Below are positions 52,316-61,717 of a stretch of DNA of 64,000 nt, piece after piece. This DNA comes from CBDAUN01 sp965200645 (GTDB taxonomy: Bacteria; Pseudomonadota; Gammaproteobacteria; Arenicellales; JAJDZL01). The notes below the pieces were generated by a model. That model was not told the origin of the DNA, ran no database searches, and saw nothing but the letters and a program-made list of their open reading frames with translations. How positions within the stretch are numbered: position 1 is the stretch's first letter; each line of letters opens with the position of its first letter. The position numbers were made by a program, and so were the translations under genes. The stretch lies in assembly GCA_965200645.1 (NCBI GenBank), contig CBDAUN010000001.1, forward strand, positions 124,001-188,000, in the 5' to 3' direction.

Positions 52316-54736
52316 TTAAGCACGCATGCGTTCATTCTTGGGGTCGAAAGGCGGTTCGCCTAATACCGTTGCTTTGCGCCTATGTCCAAGCACAGGAATC
52401 TCAAATGTACTCCCCGGACTTGCGAATTGAGGCTCCACATAAACGTAGGCAAGACTCAATTGCGTTCGATGGCCAAATGCACCACTGCACACAATCCCCA
52501 TCGGTCGGTCGCCATCCATTGCAGGCTCATTGCCAAGACAATCTGCATTGTCAACATCAACCGAAACAAGCACTAATGATGTAGCAATGTCTCCGTCTTT
52601 ACGTTCAATCACCTTGTCTCGACCGATGAATTCCTTGTCGTAACGAACAAACCTCTCAATATCGGCTTCGACAGGCGTGATTTCGGTGGTAAGTTCGCTA
52701 CCCCATCCTTTGTAACCCTTCTCAAGTCTCATGCTGTTCATGGCATACAGACCAAACCAACCAATTCCGTACTCGTCACCTGCGGATTCCAGTGCATCAC
52801 ACACAGTCGGCATTGATTCTATCGGGTGGTATAGTTCCCATCCCAGTTCTCCAACATAGGAAACCCTGAGCGCAAGAGTCGAAACTCCTGCAACTTGAAT
52901 TTCTTGGCCCGACAACCAAGGAAAAGCCGCATTGCTCAAGTCAGCGTCTGTGACCTTTGTCAAGACTTCACGGGACTTTGGTCCAACAATGCTCAATACT
53001 CCAATTTTGTCGGTGACGTCTTCAACTTTGACATCTTCGCCGGGCAGGACATGCTGTTCCATCCAATCCAAATCATGTTGCTGCGCAACGATTCCCGAAG
53101 TGACAAAATATCGATCATCAGCGAGTCGTGTCACTACACATTCACTTTCTATGCCGCCGATTTCCGTAAGCATGTGAGTTAGAGCCGAGCGTCCCGTTCG
53201 CCTTGGAGCGCGGTTTGCACCTACACGGTTAAAGAAAGTTTCAATATTCGACCCAGTTACTTCATACTTTGCAAACGCCGACATATCCGCCAGTGCAACG
53301 TTGTTGGTGGCATTCAGGCATTCCTCAGCAACCGTATCAAATACGCTTGTTCGCTTGAATCCGTACTCTTCCGGCGCACCATCCTTGGAAAACCACTTTG
53401 GTCTTTCCCAGCCATAGGTTTCGGCGAAAATAGCGCCCTTTGCCTTCAATTTGTCATAAATAGGCGTCGTCTTGACCGGACGTCCTGCTTCTCGAAATTC
53501 TCCAGGATAGTGAATCTGATACATTTCCTGGTATTCATCTATCGATTTATCAATGACATATCGTCCGGGCAAATTGGCAAATTCACCATAGCGTCGCGGG
53601 TCCATTTCACGAACATTGATTTCAGTTTGTCCGTGCACCATCCACTGAGCTAGATACTTTCCGGCACCGGGTCCCTGTGTGATGCCAATGGATGCTCCAC
53701 AACACAGCCAGTAATTTTTTAGACCCGCTGCAGGACCCATCAAAAAGCCGCCGTCCGGTGTGTGTGTAATGGGGCCACATACAACACGCTTGATTCCAGC
53801 TTCTGCAAATGCTGGAATCCGATTTGATGCATGAATCAATGAAGTCTCCAATCGCTCCAGGTCCTCTGTGAGCAATTCCATATCGAAACTCCAATCGATT
53901 CCATCTAAACCCCACGCTTGTGCGTTTTCCATTTCATACGGACCGATGACCAATCCTTTTTGCTCTTGACGATAATAACAAGAGGCTATCGGGTCTCGAA
54001 CCACTGGCGTCTCAAAATTCAACTCTTCAACCTGAGGTAGGTTTTCGGTAACCAAATACGTATGCACCATGTTCACTATCGGGAGTCTGAAGCCACTCAT
54101 TTGCGTCACTTGGTCCGCAAAACTTCCAGCTGCGTTGACTACGTGCTCACATACGATTGTGCCTTTGTCTGTAGTAACCTTCCACTCACCATTGGGTAGT
54201 TGGTCTACCGCAGTTACACGAGTACGGCGTACTATCTCGACACCCCGATTACGAGCGCCAAGTGCCATGGAATTCGTACTGCTGGCTGGGTCGGTGTGCC
54301 CGTCATCCGGTGTATAAAACCCAAGCTTAACGCCATCGACATTTAGCAAGGGATTGATCTTTCGAATCTCTGAGGGGCTGACTAAATAGTTGTTCACACC
54401 GATATAGTCGAGAACTCCCTTGACGTAGTGAAACCAGTCAACCTCATCGTCGTATACGGCGAGTCGAAGTGAACCACACCCGTGCCAGCCCGTTGCCTGA
54501 CCGGTCTCCTCCTCTAGTTTTGCATACAGTTTTACTCCTACGTCATGCACCTTGGCCATGTTTAGGCTGCCGATGAAATTTGGAATCAAGCCGGCTGCGT
54601 GCCAAGTTGAACCTGAAGTTAGTTCTCCCTTTTCAATCAGGACAACATCGTTCCAACCTTCCTGGGGGAGGAAGTACGCCAATCCCACACCCATGGCACC
54701 CCCACCAATAATGACGACTCTTGCATGCTCACGCAT
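52316..54736 (-). CDS. Dimethylglycine/sarcosine dehydrogenase-like FAD enzyme with GcvT domain
   Basis: This 806-residue protein fuses an N-terminal DAO-type FAD oxidoreductase (VVIIGGGAMGVGLAYFL, GELTSGSTWHAAGL) with a C-terminal aminomethyltransferase (GcvT) domain of about 370 residues. The middle has GPITHTPDGGFLMGPAAGLKNYWLCCG. Such enzymes demethylate dimethylglycine or sarcosine and pass the methyl to tetrahydrofolate. The GGAG ribosome site is well placed. It is last in the choline transport operon, so a place in choline-to-glycine breakdown is likely. Choline and betaine-aldehyde dehydrogenases are not in this window. Confidence 0.84.
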   Translation of the reverse strand: MREHARVVIIGGGAMGVGLAYFLPQEGWNDVVLIEKGELTSGSTWHAAGLIPNFIGSLNMAKVHDVGVKLYAKLEEETGQATGWHGCGSLRLAVYDDEVDWFHYVKGVLDYIGVNNYLVSPSEIRKINPLLNVDGVKLGFYTPDDGHTDPASSTNSMALGARNRGVEIVRRTRVTAVDQLPNGEWKVTTDKGTIVCEHVVNAAGSFADQVTQMSGFRLPIVNMVHTYLVTENLPQVEELNFETPVVRDPIASCYYRQEQKGLVIGPYEMENAQAWGLDGIDWSFDMELLTEDLERLETSLIHASNRIPAFAEAGIKRVVCGPITHTPDGGFLMGPAAGLKNYWLCCGASIGITQGPGAGKYLAQWMVHGQTEINVREMDPRRYGEFANLPGRYVIDKSIDEYQEMYQIHYPGEFREAGRPVKTTPIYDKLKAKGAIFAETYGWERPKWFSKDGAPEEYGFKRTSVFDTVAEECLNATNNVALADMSAFAKYEVTGSNIETFFNRVGANRAPRRTGRSALTHMLTEIGGIESECVVTRLADDRYFVTSGIVAQQHDLDWMEQHVLPGEDVKVEDVTDKIGVLSIVGPKSREVLTKVTDADLSNAAFPWLSGQEIQVAGVSTLALRVSYVGELGWELYHPIESMPTVCDALESAGDEYGIGWFGLYAMNSMRLEKGYKGWGSELTTEITPVEADIERFVRYDKEFIGRDKVIERKDGDIATSLVLVSVDVDNADCLGNEPAMDGDRPMGIVCSGAFGHRTQLSLAYVYVEPQFASPGSTFEIPVLGHRRKATVLGEPPFDPKNERMRA

Positions 54737-54750
54737 TTAATTTGCTCCAG

Positions 54751-55641
54751 CTATTTAATGTTTTCAAAGCAGACGATTTCATGGACTTTATCCTCCGTAG
54801 TACCCAAACCACTCGGCATTACAATTGATCTCTTGTACTGTTCAATGGACTGCAATGAAAAGTTCTCTACAGGTAACTTTTCATGCTCAAAATTTCCAAA
54901 TTGATCTTCACCGCGGACCAACAATGCAACGTCGTGTCCATGATTTTTGTGTTGTGTTACCTCGGTAGAGATATAGTTGATTGACAGTCCCACTCTCGGT
55001 CCGTTCGAACGATTGGCACCTGAACCGTGAATCGCCATGCTGTGGTGCATGGAAAATTGTCCCGGCTGCAATTCTACGGTGGCAATTTCAGACTGATCAT
55101 TCGCTCCGAGGTCTACATTCTGATCGCTCATCAGCATATTATTACCATCGCCGCTGGTACTATGATGTCTTATCCCGTTTAAATGACTGCGACATACTAC
55201 TTGCATCGCCCCGTTTTCCTCATTTGCACCGGACAATGCCAGCCAAACAGTCAAAACACCGTCAGCGGGCGACAGCCCCCAATAATGCAGGTCTTGGTGC
55301 CAACCAACATGAAGGGCCTGATTAGGTTGTTTGGCAAAGAATGTCGCACCCCAAACAAACAGGTTCGGACCCAAAATGCACTCGACGGCATCCAAAATAG
55401 CGGGATTTCGAACAACATCGCCAACCCATGGTGCTACCAAATAAGACTTTAGTAACTGCTTTGACTTGGTCCAACCGGACATTCTGTCGCACAGATGGAT
55501 AAATTCAGGTATCAGCGATTGTGCATAGTCGGGTTCAATGGCCGTAAAAGGATATACAAACCCTTCAGTCCAATAACGATCGATTTGGTCTTGACTTAAC
55601 ATTGCCGGACCATTGCATCCAATTTCAGTATCCATCATCAA
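54751..55641 (-). CDS. Phytanoyl-CoA dioxygenase (PhyH) family protein
   Basis: The 296-residue non-haem Fe(II)/2-oxoglutarate oxygenase has the metal-binding HxD in WHQDLHYWG and the distal His in MHHSMAIHGSGANRSNGPR, where the Arg would bind 2-oxoglutarate. LSQDQIDRYWTEGFVYPF is the typical PhyH start. The start may be the third ATG (55635). Between the aldolase and dehydrogenase genes of the choline operon, it may hydroxylate a quaternary amine or related osmolyte. The substrate is not known. Confidence 0.83.
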   Translation of the reverse strand: MMMDTEIGCNGPAMLSQDQIDRYWTEGFVYPFTAIEPDYAQSLIPEFIHLCDRMSGWTKSKQLLKSYLVAPWVGDVVRNPAILDAVECILGPNLFVWGATFFAKQPNQALHVGWHQDLHYWGLSPADGVLTVWLALSGANEENGAMQVVCRSHLNGIRHHSTSGDGNNMLMSDQNVDLGANDQSEIATVELQPGQFSMHHSMAIHGSGANRSNGPRVGLSINYISTEVTQHKNHGHDVALLVRGEDQFGNFEHEKLPVENFSLQSIEQYKRSIVMPSGLGTTEDKVHEIVCFENIK

Positions 55642-55664
55642 TTTCTCACCAAATTAAAACTCCA

Positions 55665-56465
55665 CTAGTGTTTGTAAGAAGGATCAATCGAGTCCAATTT
55701 ACGCAATAATGCTGGCCATTCGTACTTTCCGGCGGGTGCACTAGATTTGTATTGGTCTGCAGCGTGCTGGCACACTTCTTCCGGTGGTAGTTGAACAGGT
55801 CGTCCAGTCATGTAGGTATCAATCTGTGCCTGACAAGATTTTTCTAAGTAGAACATTCGAATGTAGGCTTGAGCAACGGTTGAACCTGTTGTCAGTAGAC
55901 CATGATTTCTCATCACCATTACCGGATTGTCCCCAAGATTAGCTGCCAGTCGGTCGCGTTCATCCAAATCTAGGGAAAGTCCTTCATAGTCGTGATAAGA
56001 AACCTGATTGTAGAACTGAAATGCATCCTGCACCACTGGTATGAAGCCATCCTTCAGCGAGCACACTGCCAATCCGGCTCGACTATGCGAGTGCATCACG
56101 CAGTTGACATCGCTTCGTTGATTATAAATCGCACTGTGTATGACATATCCGGTCACATTTGATTCGGAAGAGTCAATCACAGTACCGTCAGCCTCCATAG
56201 CAGGAACGATGACTTCACCCTCTTGATTGAGGGTGACTAGGTTTGATGCGGTCACTTCATCGAAGCGCAACCCGAATAAATTTATTAAAAATCGACCCGG
56301 TTCGTCCGGAACTCTTGCGGAAATATGGTTCCACACGATGTCGCTGAATCCGTTCAGGTCAGCCAGTCGATGACAGGCCGCTAGGTCGACTCGAACCCGC
56401 CATTCCTGTTCGCTGATTTCCGGACGCTTCAAGGTTTCGACTGCACGTAATGCTCTGCTTTCCAT
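55665..56465 (-). CDS. Class II aldolase/adducin family protein
   Basis: The 266-residue protein shows AACHRLADLNGFSDIVWNHISARVP, HSHSRAGLAVCSLKDGF with zinc-binding His residues, and VMVMRNHGLLTTGSTVAQAY. These are the metal-binding parts of class II aldolases (fuculose-phosphate aldolase family). GAGG lies before the ATG. Family members cut sugar phosphates or act as unassigned lyases. Its place in the choline operon is not explained by known choline pathways. Confidence 0.83.
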   Translation of the reverse strand: MESRALRAVETLKRPEISEQEWRVRVDLAACHRLADLNGFSDIVWNHISARVPDEPGRFLINLFGLRFDEVTASNLVTLNQEGEVIVPAMEADGTVIDSSESNVTGYVIHSAIYNQRSDVNCVMHSHSRAGLAVCSLKDGFIPVVQDAFQFYNQVSYHDYEGLSLDLDERDRLAANLGDNPVMVMRNHGLLTTGSTVAQAYIRMFYLEKSCQAQIDTYMTGRPVQLPPEEVCQHAADQYKSSAPAGKYEWPALLRKLDSIDPSYKH

Positions 56466-56528
56466 GTTAAATACCTCGGGGTTCTTTAATTACCTTTGTT
56501 TATGACAATAGACCTATACAAATTTCGT

Positions 56529-57716
56529 CTATGCCTCACCAGCTGGTTTTCTCCTTTGGAGTATGGCTGCGTAAATCTCTTCATTATCTACGATTCCTGC
56601 AATACCATCGCTATCGTACAACAGCACCGGCACTCCGCTTAAGTGTCTTAATTCGATTGTTTGCTTCATGGTTATCGCTACAGACGCCTTATACATAACA
56701 TTCAACTTCGGCTCCATACCTGTTTCCCACTCATCGACCTGTATCGGTTGACCCTTGTGGTAAACCTCGCTCACCTCACCGGCGTCAGATAGTGACAGCC
56801 TTATATTTGCCGAGTCTAATTCCACTACTCCGTGGGTCACAGTTAGATCGGACATCGGCTTCATAATGGATAAAGCCCTGAGCACCCCTACCGGGTTCAT
56901 GTGAGCGACAAAGTCGCTGACATACTGGTTGACAGGATTTAAGACGATGTCTTCCGGTGTGCCAAACTGCACGATTCTGCCATTGTCCATAATGGCAATA
57001 CTTGACCCCAGTTTGATTGCCTCATCCAGGTCGTGACTCACGAACAGCACTGTCTTATGCAACTTTTCCTGAAGTTGCAATAACTCATCCTGAAGGCGAC
57101 TACGAATCAGAGGATCAAGTGCCGAAAAGGGTTCATCCATCAGCAGAATGTCAGCATCGGTTGCAAAGGCGCGAGCTAACCCAACGCGCTGTTGCATGCC
57201 ACCTGATAATTCATGAGCATACTTGTCCTTCCACTGCGCCAAACCCACCATTTCGAGTTTCTCGTCTACGATAGCGTTTCGTTCATTCTTTGGTATTCCG
57301 CGCAATTCTAGACCAAGTCCTACGTTTTGGGAAACCGTTCGCCACGGCAACAATCCAAATTGCTGAAACACCATGGATACTCGATTCATGCGAACTTCTC
57401 GAAGTTGTGCTTCATCAACCTTTGCCAAATCGATTTGACCGCCATTGTGCTGCAGCAACACTTCACCGCGGGTCACTTTGTTAAGTCCGTTGACTGTTCT
57501 GAGTAAGGTAGATTTACCGGACCCAGAAAGACCCATCAATACACAGATCTCTCCTTTGGCAACCAGAATTGAGGCTTCGCAAACACCTATAACAGTCCCT
57601 GTTTTGGAGAGTATTTCCTCGCGGTTAAAGCCCTGAGCAAGAAGTTCGCTAGCTTCCTTCTCCCTACTGCCAAATATCACATCGATGTTTTTGAGTTCGA
57701 TTTCCGGAAGCGTCAT
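56529..57716 (-). CDS. choV: Choline ABC transporter ATP-binding protein
   Basis: The 395 residues show a quaternary-amine type ATPase: Walker A GLSGSGKSTLLRTVNG near 60-75, signature ELSGGMQQRVGLARAFA, Walker B ILLMDEPFSALDPLIR, His-switch VSHDLDEA. The part after about 280 is a regulatory CBS-like region that ends in SDGIAGIVDNEEIYAAIL. The gene is 15 bases after choW. It powers choline import. Confidence 0.88.
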   Translation of the reverse strand: MTLPEIELKNIDVIFGSREKEASELLAQGFNREEILSKTGTVIGVCEASILVAKGEICVLMGLSGSGKSTLLRTVNGLNKVTRGEVLLQHNGGQIDLAKVDEAQLREVRMNRVSMVFQQFGLLPWRTVSQNVGLGLELRGIPKNERNAIVDEKLEMVGLAQWKDKYAHELSGGMQQRVGLARAFATDADILLMDEPFSALDPLIRSRLQDELLQLQEKLHKTVLFVSHDLDEAIKLGSSIAIMDNGRIVQFGTPEDIVLNPVNQYVSDFVAHMNPVGVLRALSIMKPMSDLTVTHGVVELDSANIRLSLSDAGEVSEVYHKGQPIQVDEWETGMEPKLNVMYKASVAITMKQTIELRHLSGVPVLLYDSDGIAGIVDNEEIYAAILQRRKPAGEA

Positions 57717-57731
57717 GACATCCCTCGACGG

Positions 57732-58586
57732 TCAATTCTGCTTGCCAGAACTTTTGTCCCTTTGCCGACAAACTCGGTCCATCAGGATGGCAACGATAAC
57801 GATGGCGAGACCTGCCTCGAACCCCTTTGCAATGTTTACGGTATTGAGTGCACGCAGCACCGGGATACCCAACCCCGGAGCTCCCACCATGGATGCAATT
57901 ACGACCATAGAGAGCGATAGCATAATTGACTGAGTCACTCCGGCCATGATGGTAGGCAATGCATGCGGCAATTCGACTTTCCACAATAATTGGCGTTTTG
58001 TTGCACCAAAAGACTCAGCTGCTTCAATCAATGACTTCGGTACACTGGTGACACCGAGATGCGTCAAGCGAATTGGTGAGGGAATTGCGAAGATGACTGT
58101 GGAAATCAAACCTGGAACCAGTCCAAGACCAAACATAATCATCGTGGGTATGAGATACACGAATGCAGGTACCGTCTGCATCAGGTCCAAAGTTGGGCGC
58201 AACAGTGTATACAAACGCGGTCGATGCGCCGCGGCAATTCCAATGGGAACACCGACTAAAACACAGGTCAGTGCTGATGAAGTCATCAAACCGAGGGTTT
58301 GGACAGTCTCCTTCCAGTAACCCAGGTTGATGACCAACAGTAATGAGAGAACAATGAGTGCAACCAGTTTCCAGGAACGATGCAGAATCCAGCCCAGTGC
58401 AGCAAATGATGCAAGCAACACCAAAGGAGGCACCCATAGCATGACTTCGATGAGTCCACTAACTAGAAACTCTAGTGCCTGCGAGAACCAATCAAAAAAT
58501 AAGAAAAAGTGATTCTGAATGACATCAACAAATGAACTAATCCACTTGCCGAGCGGAATCTTGTTCTCGGTAAGCCAGTCTAAAAT
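57732..58586 (-). CDS. choW: Choline ABC transporter permease, with probable ATT start codon
   Basis: The 236-residue frame from ATG 58442 lacks the family's N-terminus. The same frame continues upstream and encodes ILDWLTENKIPLGKWISSFVD, close to the usual MDWLT...IP-G start of ChoW/ProW. No ATG, GTG or TTG exists there. The best start is ATT at 58586, eight bases after GGAAG; CTG at 58610 is an alternative. The full product would be 284 residues with about six or seven membrane spans and the coupling loop SLIEAAESFGATKRQLLWKVELP. A TGA in frame limits the extension. Confidence 0.8.
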   Translation of the reverse strand: MLDWLTENKIPLGKWISSFVDVIQNHFFLFFDWFSQALEFLVSGLIEVMLWVPPLVLLASFAALGWILHRSWKLVALIVLSLLLVINLGYWKETVQTLGLMTSSALTCVLVGVPIGIAAAHRPRLYTLLRPTLDLMQTVPAFVYLIPTMIMFGLGLVPGLISTVIFAIPSPIRLTHLGVTSVPKSLIEAAESFGATKRQLLWKVELPHALPTIMAGVTQSIMLSLSMVVIASMVGAPGLGIPVLRALNTVNIAKGFEAGLAIVIVAILMDRVCRQRDKSSGKQN

Positions 58587-58612
58587 TGTAGTATCTTCCG
58601 ATTTGATCAGAC

Positions 58613-58637
58613 CCCGAACCGCTCAGGACGGTTCGGG
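58613..58637 (-). other. Intercistronic hairpin after choX
   Basis: CCCGAACCG (58613-58621) and CGGTTCGGG (58629-58637) form a perfect 9-bp GC-rich stem with a 7-base loop between choX and choW. No U-run follows on the minus strand. It is placed like the hairpins after the other two binding-protein genes. Confidence 0.8.
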
Positions 58638-58682
58638 AATTCAATGACTTAAGTGATTAGATTCGTTCTATAGGATGTGAAC

Positions 58683-59618
58683 TTACATCAATGCGCCTTT
58701 GGCTGCTGCCATGGCATCGCCACCGTCTATTGTGGTGACGCCATCAAGCCATTTGTCTAGCACGTCTAAATTGGCCGTGAGCCAAGCTTTGGCTGCGTCG
58801 TTGGGTTCAACACCTTCATTTAAAATTGCACCCATAATCTCATTTTCCATGGCAAGGGTGAATTCCAGATTCGTTAATAACTTACCCACATTGGGGCACT
58901 CTGTCGAATATCCCGCACGGGTGTTGGTGAACACCTCGGCACCACCGAGGTTGGGGCCAAAATAGTCATCGCCACCGGTGAGATAGGTTAGTTTGAAATT
59001 TGCATTCATTGGATGGGGCTCCCAACCTAAGAATACAACCGGCTGTGAACGTTGATTTGCTCTAGCGACTTGAGCGAGCATGCCTTGTTCGCTCGATTCT
59101 ACAACTTCAAAACCGGATAAACCAAAAGCATCGGCATCAATCATAGTTTGAATCAAGCGATTACCATCATTGCCTGGTTCGATTCCATAGATTTTTCCGT
59201 CGACTGCATCACGAATTTTGGCGATGTCTGCGAAGTCCGCCACACCCATGGCCGCGGCGTGTTCATTGACTGCGAGAGTGTATTTCGCGCCAACCAGGTT
59301 GCGTGCTACGGTCTCCACTGAACCTTCCTCTCGGTATGGAGCGATGTCAGCTTCCATGGTAGGCATCCAGTTACCTAAAAATACATCAATGTCGCCATTC
59401 TTTAGGCTTACGTAGGTTACGGGGACTGACAGCACGGTTGCTGATGGTTCGTAGCCAAGCGCACCAAGAACAACGGAAGCAGCAGCGGTAGTGGCTGTAA
59501 TATCTGTCCACCCAACATCCGAAAATCGAACTTTCGAACAGTCAGCCGCCCAAGCAGATGAACTGCCGAGCATCACTGTCGCAACTAAAATTACCCACAA
59601 TTTATTATATTTTTTCAT
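58683..59618 (-). CDS. choX: Choline ABC transporter periplasmic binding protein
   Basis: From ATG at 59618, preceded by GGGAG, the product is 311 residues with a signal peptide (MKKYNKLWVILVATVMLGSSSAWA). The mature protein follows ChoX very closely: CSKVRFSDVGWTDITATTA, LSVPVTYVSLKNGDIDVFLGNWMPT, GKIYGIEPGNDGNRLIQ, VESSEQGMLAQV, and VFLGWEPHPMN. These include the aromatic and acidic residues that cage the trimethylammonium group. An upstream ATG at 59654 would add 12 residues with no ribosome site advantage. This is the first gene of the choline operon. Confidence 0.92.
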   Translation of the reverse strand: MKKYNKLWVILVATVMLGSSSAWAADCSKVRFSDVGWTDITATTAAASVVLGALGYEPSATVLSVPVTYVSLKNGDIDVFLGNWMPTMEADIAPYREEGSVETVARNLVGAKYTLAVNEHAAAMGVADFADIAKIRDAVDGKIYGIEPGNDGNRLIQTMIDADAFGLSGFEVVESSEQGMLAQVARANQRSQPVVFLGWEPHPMNANFKLTYLTGGDDYFGPNLGGAEVFTNTRAGYSTECPNVGKLLTNLEFTLAMENEIMGAILNEGVEPNDAAKAWLTANLDVLDKWLDGVTTIDGGDAMAAAKGALM

Positions 59619-59941
59619 TTGTTTGACTCCCTCAAATTGGCCTTCAATTACCATTCATATAATGATGTAATTAGTAAAATTTTAACACGCCATATTTGTC
59701 AACCTGTGCAATAGTCGTACCGGTCGCACGGAAAATTTTTCGTCGAAAATATCTGCTTAAAGACTTGCCTCAGGCAAACACGAACGCGCACTACAAGAGC
59801 GTTAATTTGGCTTTAGTAAAATCCTAATTTATCAATTGCAAGTCACAATTTGAACCCGAATTTGTTAAAATTTGCACTCAGACGTCAATGTCCCGATTCT
59901 TTGAATCGGGATCTTATGAGAGGAGAGTTAGAATTACAGTT
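59619..59941. other. Divergent promoter region between choX and the ferredoxin gene
   Basis: About 320 AT-rich bases. It should hold both promoters. It contains the leader hairpin listed next. I saw no other repeated or symmetrical site. Confidence 0.5.
59891..59911 (+). other. Leader hairpin upstream of the ferredoxin gene
   Basis: TCCCGATTC (59891-59899) and GAATCGGGA (59903-59911) form a perfect 9-bp stem on a 3-base loop, 30 bases before the ATG at 59942. It argues against an upstream start at 59888. Confidence 0.7.
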
Positions 59942-60403
59942 ATGTACAAATCACTGCTGATCGATCCAGAAAAATGTACAAGTTGCCTACAATGCGAGCT
60001 TGCATGTTCGTTCGAAAATGAGGGCATCTTCAATCCTGCAAAGTCCCGAATCAAAATATTTGAGTTCGAACACGGTCTACGCACAATCCCTTACACCTGC
60101 ACTCAGTGCGATGAGGCTTGGTGCTTGCATGCATGCCCCGTTGAGGCCATAACGATTAATGCCGAGACTGGTGCTAAGGAAGTTAATCCCACCATTTGCG
60201 TCGGCTGCAAGGTTTGTACAATTGCTTGTCCATTCGGCACTGTAAACTACAACAGCGATACCGGTAAAGTGATCAAATGTGATCTTTGTGGTGGAAACCC
60301 GCAGTGTGCCGAAGCCTGTCCAACAGGAGCAATTTTGTACGTCGACAGCAATTGGACCGGTTACTCCCGAATGCGCGAATCAGCCGTTGAGGCTCACGCT
60401 TAG
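59942..60403 (+). CDS. Four-cluster ferredoxin-type electron transfer subunit
   Basis: From ATG 59942 the product is 153 residues and is rich in Cys: CTSCLQCELAC, CTQCDEAWCLHACP, CVGCKVCTIACP and CDLCGGNPQCAEACP, which allow four [4Fe-4S] clusters. This is the HycB/CooF/NarH-like polyferredoxin type. Such proteins often carry electrons for tungsten aldehyde oxidoreductases or formate-type enzymes. Its likely partner is the FAD oxidoreductase gene 60 bases downstream. GAGAGGAGAG lies about 15 bases upstream of the ATG. Confidence 0.87.
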   Translation: MYKSLLIDPEKCTSCLQCELACSFENEGIFNPAKSRIKIFEFEHGLRTIPYTCTQCDEAWCLHACPVEAITINAETGAKEVNPTICVGCKVCTIACPFGTVNYNSDTGKVIKCDLCGGNPQCAEACPTGAILYVDSNWTGYSRMRESAVEAHA

Positions 60404-60463
60404 GATTGGGTATTTCACCGTCCCGTTCACCTGATTCTTACTTCTGAAGTCTAGTACTCAATT

Positions 60464-61708
60464 ATGAACCATCTAATTCTAGGTGCAGGCCCCGCAGGTA
60501 TAATTGCAGCCGAATCGCTTCGCAAAATCTCCCCCTCAGATTCAATAACCATTGTCAGCGACGAAAGTCACCCGCCTTACTCCCGGATGGCCTTACCCTA
60601 CTTACTGGCGGGTGATGTCGGGGAAGACGGAACCTACCTTCGGCACAACGAAAACCATTATGACAATCTTGAAATAACGGTTAATTGCGACCGGGTCACG
60701 GACGTATCTGCAGGTGACTCAAGTGTTGGACTTCAAAGTGGCGGACGCCAATCATACGATCGCTTGCTTATAGCAACAGGTTCTAGAGCGATTCGTCCTC
60801 CCCTACCGGGCATGGACTTACCGCAAGTACACAACTGTTGGACGCTCGCTGATGCGCACCGGATACTCCAGGATATTAACAGCGGTGATCGTGTCGTATT
60901 GCTGGGTGCCGGGTTTATTGGCTGTATTGTGCTGCAAGCTTTGGTGGAGATGGGACTGCAAATCACAGTCGTTGAACTCGCTGACCGGATGCTGGCAAGA
61001 ATGATGGATGATGCCGGTGCGGACCTGATCGGTCGCTGGTGTGAAAGCAAAGGAGTAACTGTCAGAGTCAATGCCCAGGCAGTTGGCGCCGAAAGTCAGG
61101 CAAGTGGATTGGCACTACAGCTTGATGATGGTTCTGTCATTGAGACTGACCACATCGTGTGTGCTGCAGGAGTCAGATCCAACATAGAATTTCTCGAAGG
61201 CAGCGGAATCGAAACAGATTTGGGGGTGTTGGTCAACCACCAACTACAAACTAATATTGAAAATATCTACGCTGCCGGAGATGTCGCTCAGGGACCGGAT
61301 ATGAGTACTGGCGAACAGCAAGTTCACGCCATCCAGCCTACGGCAAGTGAACACGGTCGCATTGCCGCAATGCAAATGGCGGGGCACAAGACCCACTTCG
61401 GAGGCAGCCTGTCGATGAACGTTCTCAACACCTTAGGGCTGGTCACTAGTTCTTTTGGAATTTGGGATGGTGTTGAAGGAGGGGAGCGAGCAACAGCCCT
61501 AGACACCGACCACAATCGTTATTTACGACTAGAGTTTCGAGACGATGTGCTAGTCGGCGCACTGGCGGTTGGGCTAACCCAGCACGTCGGCGTACTGCGA
61601 GGATTAATTCAAACGGGAGTTAAGCTTGGCGACTGGAAAAGCCGTTTGATGAACGATCCATCGCTGGTAATGAGTGCTTATTTGGGACAAGTTCAGGGAT
61701 CTCGATAA
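60464..61708 (+). CDS. NAD(P)/FAD-dependent oxidoreductase
   Basis: The 414-residue protein has two dinucleotide-binding folds: HLILGAGPAGIIAAESL at the start for FAD and VVLLGAGFIGCIVLQALVEMGLQITVVE near 145-170 for NAD(P)H. IYAAGDVAQG closes the second FAD contact. It resembles the NADH:ferredoxin-type or nitrite-reductase-like reductases that accompany polyferredoxins beside aldehyde ferredoxin oxidoreductase. That enzyme is not next to it here. The redox partner is unknown. Confidence 0.85.
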   Translation: MNHLILGAGPAGIIAAESLRKISPSDSITIVSDESHPPYSRMALPYLLAGDVGEDGTYLRHNENHYDNLEITVNCDRVTDVSAGDSSVGLQSGGRQSYDRLLIATGSRAIRPPLPGMDLPQVHNCWTLADAHRILQDINSGDRVVLLGAGFIGCIVLQALVEMGLQITVVELADRMLARMMDDAGADLIGRWCESKGVTVRVNAQAVGAESQASGLALQLDDGSVIETDHIVCAAGVRSNIEFLEGSGIETDLGVLVNHQLQTNIENIYAAGDVAQGPDMSTGEQQVHAIQPTASEHGRIAAMQMAGHKTHFGGSLSMNVLNTLGLVTSSFGIWDGVEGGERATALDTDHNRYLRLEFRDDVLVGALAVGLTQHVGVLRGLIQTGVKLGDWKSRLMNDPSLVMSAYLGQVQGSR

Positions 61709-61717
61709 CTTTTTTTG

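Noticed and set aside
59888..59941. Upstream start of the ferredoxin gene
   Set aside because: It would include a perfect 9-bp hairpin in the coding start, and the conserved protein begins at MYKSLLIDPEKC.
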